A DNA stretch of 64,000 bases from Absidia repens. Taxonomy: Eukaryota > Mucoromycota > Mucoromycetes > Mucorales > Cunninghamellaceae. Shown one piece after another: positions 12,043 to 25,306 of this stretch. A model generated the notes under the pieces. The model worked only from the letters and a program-made list of their open reading frames with translations, was not told the DNA's origin and made no database searches. The DNA lies in NCBI GenBank assembly GCA_002105175.1, contig MCGE01000001.1:3348001-3412000 (forward strand), given 5' to 3'. A program made the translations under genes and the position numbers. Position 1 is the stretch's first letter. Each line of letters starts with the position of its first letter.

Positions 12043-12626
12043 ATTTTGTTATTTTTTCATAAATTGAAAAGGAAAAAGGTGAAAAGGAGAAGAAAAGTAT
12101 GTTCCCGAATAAAAAATATGATTGTTTTATTATATTATTGCCCAGGATCTTTATTGGGTGATACAGGAGCTTAACAAAAAAAGACGCTAAAGACAACTTG
12201 TCCATTGGCCCTGTGTCACTTTATCCACGTTTAAAAATCTTTACAATCAATTATTTAATATCCCCGCTATTTGGTTCCAAGATTTTTCTATTATCACATT
12301 TTGTATGATTTGAAAGTAATGATTAATATTATAAGTGTGTGACACCTAATGCATTTGGTTATTTGAAACGAACAAAGAAACATAATGCAAGTTGAAATCA
12401 AGGTAATGAGCATGCTTCAAGCATACCCTTTTAGGCGGAGAATGAAATACCTCGCCCATTGCGTCTTTTGCTGAAAAGCAACCACGAGGTATTCGAATTT
12501 TTTTTATTCCTTTGATTTTTTCCCCTTATTTTATTTTATGTTCCCTTCTCTTCCCTCTTTCTTTCACTTCCATTTTTCCCTTCCGTTTACTTTTTTGCTT
12601 ACCACTTATTATACAACATAAAGAAA
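12043..12626. promoter_or_regulatory. Divergent promoter region
   Basis: It lies between the minus-strand Gln-rich gene and plus-strand CEP104. A CT-rich tract at about 12495-12600 precedes the CEP104 ATG. No specific site is assigned. Confidence 0.4.
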
Positions 12627-15600
12627 ATGACCATATCACCTCTTGCTTATGAGGTGGCTCATTGTTCTTCTTGGGACGAAGATCGGAGTCCTGAACAATT
12701 GGTCCATTCTAGTCCTGGCAACCGATCCTCTGACACGCCACATTTGTCCCCAGAAGAAGAACTTCGTACTGTCAAATTTAAAGGTTGGCAAACTCCAAAG
12801 TAAGTTGCTTAACTTTAAAAAACACAAACTATCACTTATCTTAACAACTTATGTCTCCTTTTTTTTTATACTTTTTTTTCCCTCTTCTTTATCGTAGATG
12901 CCCGACGTATCCCCAAGACTTGATTATACACCTCCTTTGCGGACCTGCCCGTATTGCCAAGATTCAACTCCTATCTCACCATTACAAGATTGCTACAAAA
13001 ATCGACATATACATCGGTCTATTGAAAGAAAGCAGTGAAAACCTCTCTCAGCAGAGCGACGATGACGATGATACCTTGATAGAATTTACCAGACTAGGGT
13101 AATACAATAGAAAGTGACTGGACGGGAGAAAAGCCAAGGGAAAACTGACATTTTAATAGTAACACTCATTCTATCCATCCATTCATTCAGGTATATCTGC
13201 TTCGACAACAACGCTAGGACCCAATTTAGAGCACGTGAACTGAAATCAATCAAAATCAATGCTGACGGTGAATACATTCGGTTGGTGGTCAGGAACAATC
13301 ACCAAAATAGGTTGAACATCTACAATCAAGTAAGAAAAGAACAACAACTCCATGTTCCATGCTTCTATTGCTAATTTTTTTTTTCATTAGGTTGGCCTTT
13401 TAGCTTTGAATGTTCTAGGACAACCATTAATGCATAACATGAACTCCTCCTTATCTCAGGTAGCAACAAAAACGAACCCAGAAGCAGCTAGTCATAATGT
13501 TACTCACCTCCTTTTTTCTTCTACTTTATAACAGAATCACATGGCACAACATTTACATACATCCCTGGACGACTCAAGTATGTTAAGCTCATCAACGAGA
13601 AGAACAAGTGTATCAAGCAATCATAGTATGGCTCATGAATTATCTACTTCAGGTGTAGTAGAATTGGAATTGCAACATTGGACCTCTTCTTTAGTTCATG
13701 CGGAGTCACTGGCTGTTAGAGGTAAGAGCAATGCCTATATCACATAATATTTGTGCTTTTTTAGCTGATCCTTATTCCATTTTTTAATCCCATTAGATGA
13801 AGCTTATCAAACGGCAAAGACGTACAAATTCATTAGTGATCGATTATCTCGGTTCTCAAAGATATTGGCAGAGTTCGAACAAGCAAAACGACATGCTGTG
13901 GATACCAAGGATTATGACGAAGCTGAAAAAATCAAGGGCGATATCAATGAAATCAAACAAGCTGCCGAGGCAATCATCAAACAAGCGAATATTCGTATTA
14001 CCAATGATGGGCAAGTGGTACCATTGAACGATGATCAAGTAAGCTTGAATTCGTAAACTTGCGTATTATACTTATTACTGAACGCTCATCTATTTATCTA
14101 AATTTTTTTATATAGCCCACAAATCTACGAGCAGATATGGCACCAGAACAACAAGACGATAGTGGACCTGTGATACTACAAGATGAAATGTATGATGAAG
14201 CGATTGCTAAATGGACCAATTTTGACGCAACGAAATCCTGCACGTTGGAAGCACCAGATGAAACGCCAGCTGCACCGCATGTCTTAGCGCCATCAACATC
14301 GACAACTTCATCTGTACGTTCTTTGGATTTAGAGGAACTATTGATGCCCCTTATCTCACCTCTTACCAATCCGACAAAAACAACAGCGATGATGATCAGC
14401 CCCATGCCATACCTATTTTATCATCCTCAATGTCCGCCAAAATCGAACGTCGTAAAAGTATGGTGTCAGAAGACTCAGCTGCGGCCAAACAACCTGCCGC
14501 CGGTACGATGCCTGCTTTGGATGAAGAAGAAGAAGAAAGTGAAATTCCTTTGGATCCTGATGCGATTCCTGAACCTATCATGGATGAAGAACGCGATGCT
14601 TATCAAGTTACGATTATTGTCTTTGGAGAAGAAATTGTCGCCTGTGTGCTTAGTATCAAGTCAAAATGCCGTGAACGTGGTCTGCTTCATATTCAACATT
14701 GCATCGACTCCGCATGTAGACTAGCCTCTACCCAAGCTCTGGATCAATTGACTCAATTGTTTAACTCCCCAATATCCAATGACGATGAGGAAGATAGTCA
14801 GTACGATCGATCTTCTTACTTGGTGAATGCTGCATTAATGATGATTCAAGAAGCTATCATGGACTCGAGGGAACCTATCGTTACTCTGGCTATTCAGATT
14901 TGGCAACAACTCAATGGTAAGTACAACTTGTTTATACGTACATTTTCACTATACTTACTGTCTTCACCTTTATGTTTTCCATGTAGACTTCTATCTTACT
15001 GCGAAAGTCGATCCTCAATCAACAACAGAATGGATGCACCGGGCGTTTTCCGGTTTGATTAAACGAACTGGGGACAATCATTCAATTATTCGCTCCAACG
15101 CTGTCGATCTTGTATTAGTTCTCTCTCACACTCACCATAAAGCAGTAGCCCTACGGGATGGTTATTCACTGCTGGACCAATTTATATGCAAACCGGAACG
15201 AATCATTCACAATCACAAGGAAGCTTTGGCTCGTATCAACCTTGTACAACGTGCTTTGGATGAATTGAAATTGGAAGATCAAGAGGGAATCATTGCTTTG
15301 GGTCAACTGATGGCTTTTGTGATGGCATATATTTATCATAACCATGGCGAGGTACAACAAGAATCTATGCGTTTGCTTTTGCTCATCGGAACTCTCGTGG
15401 AATGGAAACAATTATCTCCGTTTTTGGATGATGAGACTCGACGTTCATTACAACCAGTAAGTAAAAAAAAAAAAAAGTAAAAAACTAATAAGATTTTCTC
15501 AACTTGAATTTTTTTTTAGAAATTGCAAACCAAATCGGAAGCACCTGTATCACATCTTTTACCGAACAAGGATAATGCAATGGCCGAATTACGTGCACTG

Positions 15601-16664
15601 ACTGTCCAGGCTGGAACCGAGAAAAAACAAGTAGTAAGAAAATCGGATATCTCATCTACCAAACGCCGTCCTGTTGCTACAGCCGAAAAGAAGAAAACAC
15701 AAGGTAGGAAACGCATACGAACAAAAAAAAAAATAGCAGATCGGTAACTAACCCCTCCCGCTGTTTTTCTATTTCCTTTTACAGGTACTGCCAAAAAATC
15801 AACCGTACCAGCAACCAATGGAAAACGAACCCAACGAACAACAACTTCATCACGCCCTGCAACAACTACAACCAAAACGTCTGCTCCAGCAGAAAAGATT
15901 CAAGATACCGCCGATTCCACGGAAAATACGTAAGTATGATATATAACGTGAAAAATAAAGAAAGGTTGTACCTAATCATTTTTTTCTAGCATGTGTATCT
16001 TCTGTGATGAACACAACGAAAAATTCAACGAGCAAACTCTGATTACTCATTATTACAAGACCTGTCCCGCATTGACCAACTGTCCTAATTGCCAAATTGT
16101 AAGTATTGCATAAGAAAAAGGACTAGTTGATAGTGACGATGGTGATAAATATATGAACTCATCTTTTTTTTTTTTTTTTCTATATTATCATCAAGATCGT
16201 AGAAGTTTCCACTTTACAAACCCATATTTTGACGGATTGTGACAAACGACATCTCATGAAGCAATGTACTCGATGCAAACAACCCGTCCCTGTAGAACAA
16301 TGGCTACAACATACCCTGAAGAACGCTTGTACAGGTAACCCTCCAAAAAAAAAAAAAGGATCGAGTCATCGTTATGCTAAACGTTCCTCTTCTTTTAGCT
16401 TATACCAACCCTGATGAGGTTCGATGTCCCCTTTGCTTCGTGGCGATTGAACCTGGAACAGACGAAGGATGGCGATTGCATTTATTGACAGGCGATGGAT
16501 GCCCAAAAAACCAACGTCGTCAGCAACAACACCGTGATACCACCAATACCACCACAACAACCACTGTTACCAAAAAGCCTTCCAAGAAACCATCATCGGA
16601 GAAGAAACAAACTACCTCCTCACGTACAAAACCATCGTCTCTCCGAAAAAAAATAACTAGTTAG
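12627..16664 (+). CDS. CEP104: CEP104-like centrosomal/ciliary tip protein
   Basis: Fourteen exons join in phase: 12627-12799, 12898-13098, 13191-13329, 13391-13459, 13535-13721, 13797-14038, 14116-14313, 14400-14916, 14987-15456, 15520-15703, 15785-15929, 15990-16098, 16196-16334, 16399-16664, giving 1012 residues. The order matches animal CEP104: an N-terminal jelly-roll domain with the signatures RARELKSI and NRLNIYNQVGLLALNVLGQP; a coiled coil (FEQAKRHAVDTKDYDEAEKI); a helical TOG region (about residues 450-720) that binds tubulin in the family; and a C-terminal zinc-finger array (CIFC, CPNC, CTRC, CPLC with matching His/Cys). In animals it caps growing axonemal microtubules with CSPP1 and NEK1. 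Its retention in a probably non-flagellate fungus suggests a cytoplasmic microtubule role. The intron at 14314-14399 is the least certain. Confidence 0.9.
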
Positions 16665-17565
16665 TTTCCCTCTTCTCTCCTCGTTTTAGTTTAGTCTTCA
16701 TCATTCCCCCGTCCTCTTTTTATATCCATCATTATGTTATCATCATTGTTTTTTCTTTTCTTTTCAATAAATAAACACTCTGGCCATCTGCTGGATCTTT
16801 TCGAAATTTAGGTCTAGTTTTCCCTTATTGTTGTTGTTAATTATCTCGGAAAAAAGTATTTATTTTGGCAGAAAGGATGAAAAGTTGACTATAATGACAG
16901 GTTATTTGTTGACTCATGATGTTTTTTTGAGGGTTGTATAGAGTATATACTGGGTATATCAGGTACTAACTGCGATGATGTGCAGTAATTGGTATATAGT
17001 GGGTTGTAACATATCATGCTAAGCGGAGAATGTATATGCATAGAAATATGTCAAGTGTCCCAATGCCACATTTTTTTTTTTTTTTTTTTTCACACAATTT
17101 CTCTCGTACCAATAATCCTGTACACCACATATTTAAAATCATCCTATTGTCGTCCATGCCGATTTCCATTGTCATTATTATTATTATCCCCTACAATTCA
17201 CAATCCATTAATATATAATAAATGTACACACACTTGTGACCACGCAGCATGTCTCTAAATGGAGAAATCCATCTTCAAAGTGGCAATTGACAACAACAAC
17301 ACAAAAAAGGACACTGCAAAACATTTGGTACATCATGTTTTTATTTATCTACATTGACATATAATAACAAAGCTTGACACAAAAAATGATCGTAAATAAA
17401 AACTAAATAATAAATGGGTGGGTGAGATATGCTAAAATAAACTAAAAAAAAAAAGAGACTACTACTAAGGGTAAAAAGGAGAGTGGTTGGTAGAAGAAAT
17501 GATAAGTGTAAAGAACAAAGATAGGTAATAATGGGAAAAAAAGGGACGGGGAAGACTCTACTGTA
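16665..17565. other. Convergent intergenic region
   Basis: CEP104 and WDR5 end towards each other here. AATAAA near 16767 fits the end of CEP104. There is a T18-type tract near 17071-17088. I see no gene. Confidence 0.5.
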
Positions 17566-19152
<1,587 letters not shown>

Positions 19153-19209
19153 GTCGTTTACAAATTAGTTATGCTAGGCGCTACAATGAATGTCGACGTA
19201 AATTGTTGT

Positions 19210-19245
<36 letters not shown>

Positions 19246-20264
19246 ATTCGGATGACTAAAAGGGAGTGGGATAGTGTTGTTGTTCAAGTCAGAGGAAACC
19301 TAATATACAGTGAGCGGAGAGATAAAGCAAAGTAAGATAAAAGGGTCATCAAAGATATAAAGAATAGACGAGGTAGAATACAATTATATGTATAATATTT
19401 AATTTGACTGCAATATTATCCAATTCCACTTACCGAAATACTCGAAACCCAAAATATACAAAATTAGATCAGTTGCTGGTAACAAAGATGCTTGAAAGTG
19501 AGAAAAAAAAAAAAAAAAAAAAAGGTGGAACAAAAAAAAAAGTCGAAAAATAAGTGGTGACTGTTCCTGGACAGTGCCGGGAATTAAAAAATGTACAGTT
19601 GGCACAACCAGTACAGTCATGTCAACTATTATTTGCATGAAAAAATAAATGATGAGCTCCGCTCCTACTTTTTGATCATTGGTACCTTCTCAATATTTGC
19701 GTTCCTGAACACCCCTATCTTTCTTTAATGGTAATCACTATATAGTATAGTAAGAAATTAATCATCGAACACACAGAAGGCATCGATTTGACACATTTCC
19801 TTACCAACGCGCTCAACGTCACTTACCATATTGTTATGTATGTGCATACAAAATTGATAAATGATAATATTTTATTAAATGAAGTAGTAAACATCAAATA
19901 CCAGCAACAACATTGATAATATAAACCCGTGGTAAGTCTAGATATGTTTGCTAATGGTTGCACTTTATTGAATAATTTGGGTAAAAAAAAGATAAAAAAA
20001 ATTCGATGCTCGAATTTCATGCAAAAAAACCGAGTCTACATAAATTATGAGATTCATTTTATTCAATAACAACAAACAAAACAATCGAAAAAAAAGTTGT
20101 ATTCTACAGACATAAATAGGAAACTAAAGTGGAATTGGTATACCAATAATAAATAAATAAAAACCAAAAAGATATGTAAAAAATACGGTAAAAGGAAGAG
20201 ATATAAGGTGTAAATGACAGAAGGAATATAAACTAAAAAGAACGGGGGGGAATGTGGGGGTTTA
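19153..20264. other. WDR5 upstream region with microsatellite
   Basis: It contains a (GT)n microsatellite at about 19210-19240 just upstream of the WDR5 start and an A-tract at 19502-19522. The rest is AT-rich sequence up to the 3' end of the Rrm4-like gene. No coding gene is visible. Confidence 0.5.
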
Positions 20265-23195
20265 TCAAGATTTGTGTATGGTATCTGCTGCCTTTTCCAC
20301 TTGCATGGTCAACCATGGTGTATCATTGATGCCATGCGCCAGTTCGCAAAGGGGTACATTATCCAATAGATGAACCAATACCTTTGATGAGAAGCCAGGA
20401 ACCTTATGGGCCTATTTTTTTATTTTTTATTTTTATTAAAACCATATTAGTGTTTGAATTTTGCATAGACCTATACTTTACCTTTGCCAATGGTTTCGCC
20501 AAAGGTTTGACATGGTTCCACATAATATCACCTAATTTCTGCTTTTGGGTGTGTAAAGACATGGATGCAATGGATTTCAGTAATGCATCGATTTCCGCAG
20601 GAGACATACGACCAGAGGTGAGTTCAGAGTTGGAAAGACTAGAGGAAGGAGGCGTCAATGGTAGGCGCGTATCATTATTGTGATGGGGTCCAATGGTCCG
20701 TTTTTCACTAGCAACGAAGGACGAATGTGCTGGGGTGGCGGCTTTATATGTATGAGGTAAAGCATTTGCCCTAAGCGATCAAAAAAAAAAAAAAGGGTCG
20801 ATATCAACGATTGTTGTGTGATATTTTACTCCTTCTGGTACCGCCCCCTCTTCCCTTCCCATACAAACTTACGTTGCATATGAGAGTCGTAGTTGTTGCT
20901 GTTGTTGAGCCCACTGGGTTTCAGGGCCATCACCATCCATACTGTTGATATCAATAATATCATCGCCATCATCGTCGTCATTAAAAGTATCCAAAGAGTC
21001 GAGGGCCAGATCCACTTTTTTCCTCAAGAAATCCGTATTGAAGAGACATAAAGTTCGTTCCTTTCGGGTCAAAGACAGCAATAAATCCACAACTTCTGGA
21101 ATGCGTTCGTCGTTACCACAACAACCGCTTCGCGTGACGGCGTCTGTCAGTCTTTGTCGTTGCATGGACGTAGTTGTATCGGTCATAGCAGACGCCATAG
21201 ATTCAATGGATGCTCTACGTCGCATGGGTCTTGGTGAAATTGCCGTTGCCGTGTAGTCCTTATTGCCGTGTCTTGGAGCTGGTTCCATTAGATGTTGCGG
21301 TACGTTTTGATAGTTGGACAAATGAGGTGCTGATTCGATCGAGAGTCCAGTCGCTAAGGAAACAAGAGTAGGACCGCCAGGGTTCGAAACAATAGGTATC
21401 GGGTTTGAACATGGCACTTCGGCGACACCAGCAGGTGACTAGTAATAAAAATAATAATAATAATTAAAGTCAGCACAGTCGGATAAAATGAATTCAACGG
21501 GTTGCCTACCCTTTTTGGAGGAAGCTTGACAGTTGCATTATCCTTGAATGGATTCATTTCTTCAATCATCACGGTGGAAGCTATATGTAACAATTAGTTT
21601 TGAATAAGCTCCAATGACTATAATCATGTCCATTTATCACAGACTTACGATGAGCATAATCCAACACTGGGGATTGCTTCCTTGGAAGATTGACAACAGG
21701 AGATGCATTGTATTCGTAATATTGTTGCTGTTGATAGGATGATGAGAGTTCCATGTCATTCCTGCCCATTGGATGTGATTTCCCCATACCGTTCATGTTT
21801 GGTTGTGAAGGTTGCTTGCTGAGAGTTTGGTGATAACCGGCATTCTCAAGACCATAATTGTTGTTATTGTTGCTATTATTATTATTGTTGTTGTTGCTGT
21901 TGTTATTGTCATTGCGTCCTTTTTTCGGTTCGTGGTAAGATACATAAAGAGGTTTGGAGAAGACCACTTGTCCATTCATTTCATTCAACGCATGCGCTGC
22001 CTCATCTTCCCGAGAAAAGCTAACAAAACCATACCCTCGGGATTGTTTTGTAGTAGGATGACTGATGACACGAGCTGAAATGATTCGACCGAATTTTCCA
22101 AATAATTCTTCCAGATGTTCGTTTGTGATGAGGGGATCCATGTTTTTAACATATAAGTTCATAAGGTCGATGTGTGATTTCGACGTCGACGTTAGTGTAT
22201 GCTGCTGCTGTTGTTTATGCTGATGCTGATGCTGTGCTTGCTGTCTTTCGTGGAAGTTATTTGGTTGAGATGAAGATAAAGGTGGTGAAGTTAAATACGG
22301 TGTTGCTGTATCATTCTTTTCCATAATTAATTGAGTGATTGTGCTATGGAATTATAAATTTCAGATCAATATGAATTGAGATATCCCTGCATCATTTTTA
22401 TTCCCATACTTACATTCGGGTGCCATCCAAAATCATGCCGTCCTATTTGATAGAAACAACAGTACATGGTAAAAAAAAAAAAAAAAAAAAAAAAAAACAA
22501 GATTAGTCATGATAGAAATGAGTTGACTACATGCTATTCATATAATTGATTTACCGTTTGATGGATTGCTTCCTTGGAATCTGCATGTTTGAAATATTGA
22601 ATCACGGCCGTCCCTTGTCCAGTCGAGATACAAAGGTGAAGGGGACCGAAAGGACGGAAGAGATCATAGAGACGATGGATATCATCTGTTTCTGGGGCCA
22701 AATTGGATACTTCCAAGACATCACCAAGAGCTTCAGGTTCCAAGGTTGGATCACGATACATTCGGAGTTGAAGAGTAGCACCATTTGTAAACTTGAAGCC
22801 ATGGTACAAAGTATAAGCCCTGTCAGCGTACTTGGGACTGATAAATCGTAAAAAGCTATCTTCATCGTCTTTCACTAGATCATCTTCGCGTTTGATATAT
22901 ATTCTGTAACGAAAAAACGAAGTTGATATTAATGGTTAGTCGCTGATTTGTACCTTCGTTTCTTCTGCGTTTCTTTCTTTTCATCAGTTTACAGGACTTA
23001 CTCTACGGGCATACAGTGCTGTAATAAAGTTTTGATATCAGTTTCACGTATAGAACTGGGAAGTTCACCAACGAATAAAACATCAGAGACAAGAAAATCA
23101 TCGTAGTCATTCTTGGCAACATCGTTACTGGGAACCATCAGGTCAGTTTGAGATTTTGGATTATGGGTAAGAGGTGGTGAATAAGTATCATCCAT
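20265..23195 (-). CDS. Rrm4-like RNA-binding protein (three RRMs plus MLLE domains)
   Basis: Eight minus-strand exons join in phase: 23195-23002, 22903-22555, 22442-22414, 22343-21649, 21580-21510, 21438-20873, 20770-20482, 20411-20265, giving 779 residues. RRM1 starts at DVLFVGELPSSI. RRM2 starts at DVLEVSNLAPETDD. RRM3 is canonical, with NLYVKNM (RNP2) and RGYGFVSF (RNP1). A long Asn/Gln-rich linker follows. Near the C-terminus are two MLLE-like helical segments: VVDLLLSLTRKERTLCLFN, and a final one running from QKQKLGDIMWNHVKPLAK to LVHLLDNVPLCELAHGI. This order and length match Ustilago Rrm4, which carries mRNAs on endosomes along microtubules using MLLE domains to bind Upa1. A PABP-family relative is the alternative, but PABP has four RRMs and one MLLE. 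It is divergent from SEC3. Confidence 0.8.
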
Positions 23196-23923
23196 TAGTT
23201 TGCTGTAGTTGGGATATTAAAATTAAAAAGCAAGGATATGTATCAAGTCCAAGAAATGAGGTGTTGATGGAATAACAAGAGGGGTCAACGAAGGAAAAAA
23301 AAAAAAAAGAAAAGACAAGAAACAAAAAAAAAATCGACAGGGACTTTTTCCCGTTTTTCAGCAATAGTCCGCTGACCCCGAAGGAGTTTTTCTATTTCGA
23401 TTGAAAAATAATAAATAATATGACTGGTAAAGAGAAAAATAGCATTATATCAATTTTGTCTCCTTTTATTGAGTTCAAAGATTATTATTATAGGCTATTA
23501 TTTACTATAAGTTAAATACCATACGGTCAGTGGCGAAAGCAGCAAGTATACCGGACGCTCAATATAATTCCGTTCGGTATCTGCACGTGGATCTGTAGTG
23601 CGAACCATCTTATCGTTTCCTAGGTGGTAAATGTAAATGTTCAGGTAAATTGATCCAGTAATGGATAAGATTATTGCCATAAACATAATTCTATAATTTA
23701 TTGTTCAACAGAGACTTGATCCATTCTATGATTGTTTTGGAGAATATTTCATTTCGAAAGCGTTAGTCGCGTGGAAATTTTCATTGGACAGTTCTGTATC
23801 CAGTTACACAGCAAACTCTGCCAAACTATATCTGCAGCGGTGACTGAATTTTCCATAATTCTCTGGAATATGCACAATTTTTTGATTCAAAAGTTTTATC
23901 TTTTCTTATTCTTTTTTATATCA
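23196..23923. promoter_or_regulatory. Divergent promoter region of Rrm4-like gene and SEC3
   Basis: The 728 bp between two start codons contain A tracts near 23296-23309 and 23323-23331 and no convincing exon. The plus-strand frame at 23732-23923 is open but lies before the chosen SEC3 start. Confidence 0.4.
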
Positions 23924-25274
23924 ATGTCTGAAGATATACGTTCAGCCATTGTTTCAAGCTTATTCTCCCCAGACTCAAGTGGTACAGTTGGAAAATAATA
24001 TACTCAATAGAAAATCACCGAAATAGGTATATTCAACTAACCATTCTTAACTTTTAGGTGCGGGCGAAAAACTACTCATTCATGTCAAGGTTTTTGAAGA
24101 TCTCAAGCAAGGTGATGCAAACAAAGGTGCTGGAATTATGGGAAAGCCCAGGTATCTATGCCTGACTCGTAAGTTGCGCTTTTTCCTCTACCGTATGTAC
24201 CCACCCGTCCCTTACTTATTGTTTTTCCTTTGTTTTCACAGAGAAACGGAACAAATGTCGGTTATATAAAACAAAAAGAAATCAGAATGGGACATTCAGT
24301 GTTGGGAAATCTTGGTCTTTGGAAGATGTCAAACAGGTGGAAGTGATTGATGTAAGTTGATATAAAAGTGGTCTTTATAATATGCCTTGTAACATTTTTT
24401 ATGTTTATTTTTGTTGATAGGAAAACCAATTCTCCATGACGCTGAACAAGCGCTATTTGTGGTCTGTCGAAAAACCTCCCGACAAAATGGTGTTTTTGGC
24501 CTATGTTGTCGATGTAAGTACCTACATATGAACGATTAATGGTAAACTAACTTGAAAGGCTTTTCTGTAGACTTGCCGACGCTTTTTGAAACGTGTACCT
24601 AAACTTGTCAACATCGATGAAAACCATCTATTGCGGTGTAAGTAAACATGATGGGGGTTAGATGAGGGTTGAACAAATCCTTATTAGATTTTGATAGTTC
24701 TTGCTCATAGATCTGCTCCACCACTCATGTCGCCTTCATCTTCGCCATCTGGAGGTCAGCAAACAGCCTCGCCCACCAATATTATCAGCTATGGAGGTGA
24801 TAGTCCATCCAAATCGCCAAACAATATACAAGCTATACCACCGTCATCCTACAATGCTGCTGTACCAACATCGCCATCAGTAAGCTCCGGAACACCTGGA
24901 AAATTATCATCAACTCCAACGCATCCAATATCAACACAAAGAACCTTTCGAAATTCACCCGCATCTCCTCGATCTCCCTCTTCTACCGCAGGTACTTGAA
25001 AAAAAAAAGAAGAAAAATTGGTATATTCTGAAACGCGCTTATATATGATATAGATCGAGATGACTCTCCAAGAACAACTAACCAATCATCCAGTGCTCAA
25101 GATCAAAAGGAAAAGAATTCTTATGAACGGAAGGAAAGGGAAAAGGCTGGAGAACAGCGATGGGAACGAGATGCAAAGGCATTGGAGTCCCGTAACGAAC
25201 AAGGCAAGTGTACAACATGACTAGAACAACTCCCCCAAGGAGTGAGTGTTTTTATACAAGCTATTTATCTTTCT

Positions 25275-25306
<32 letters not shown>

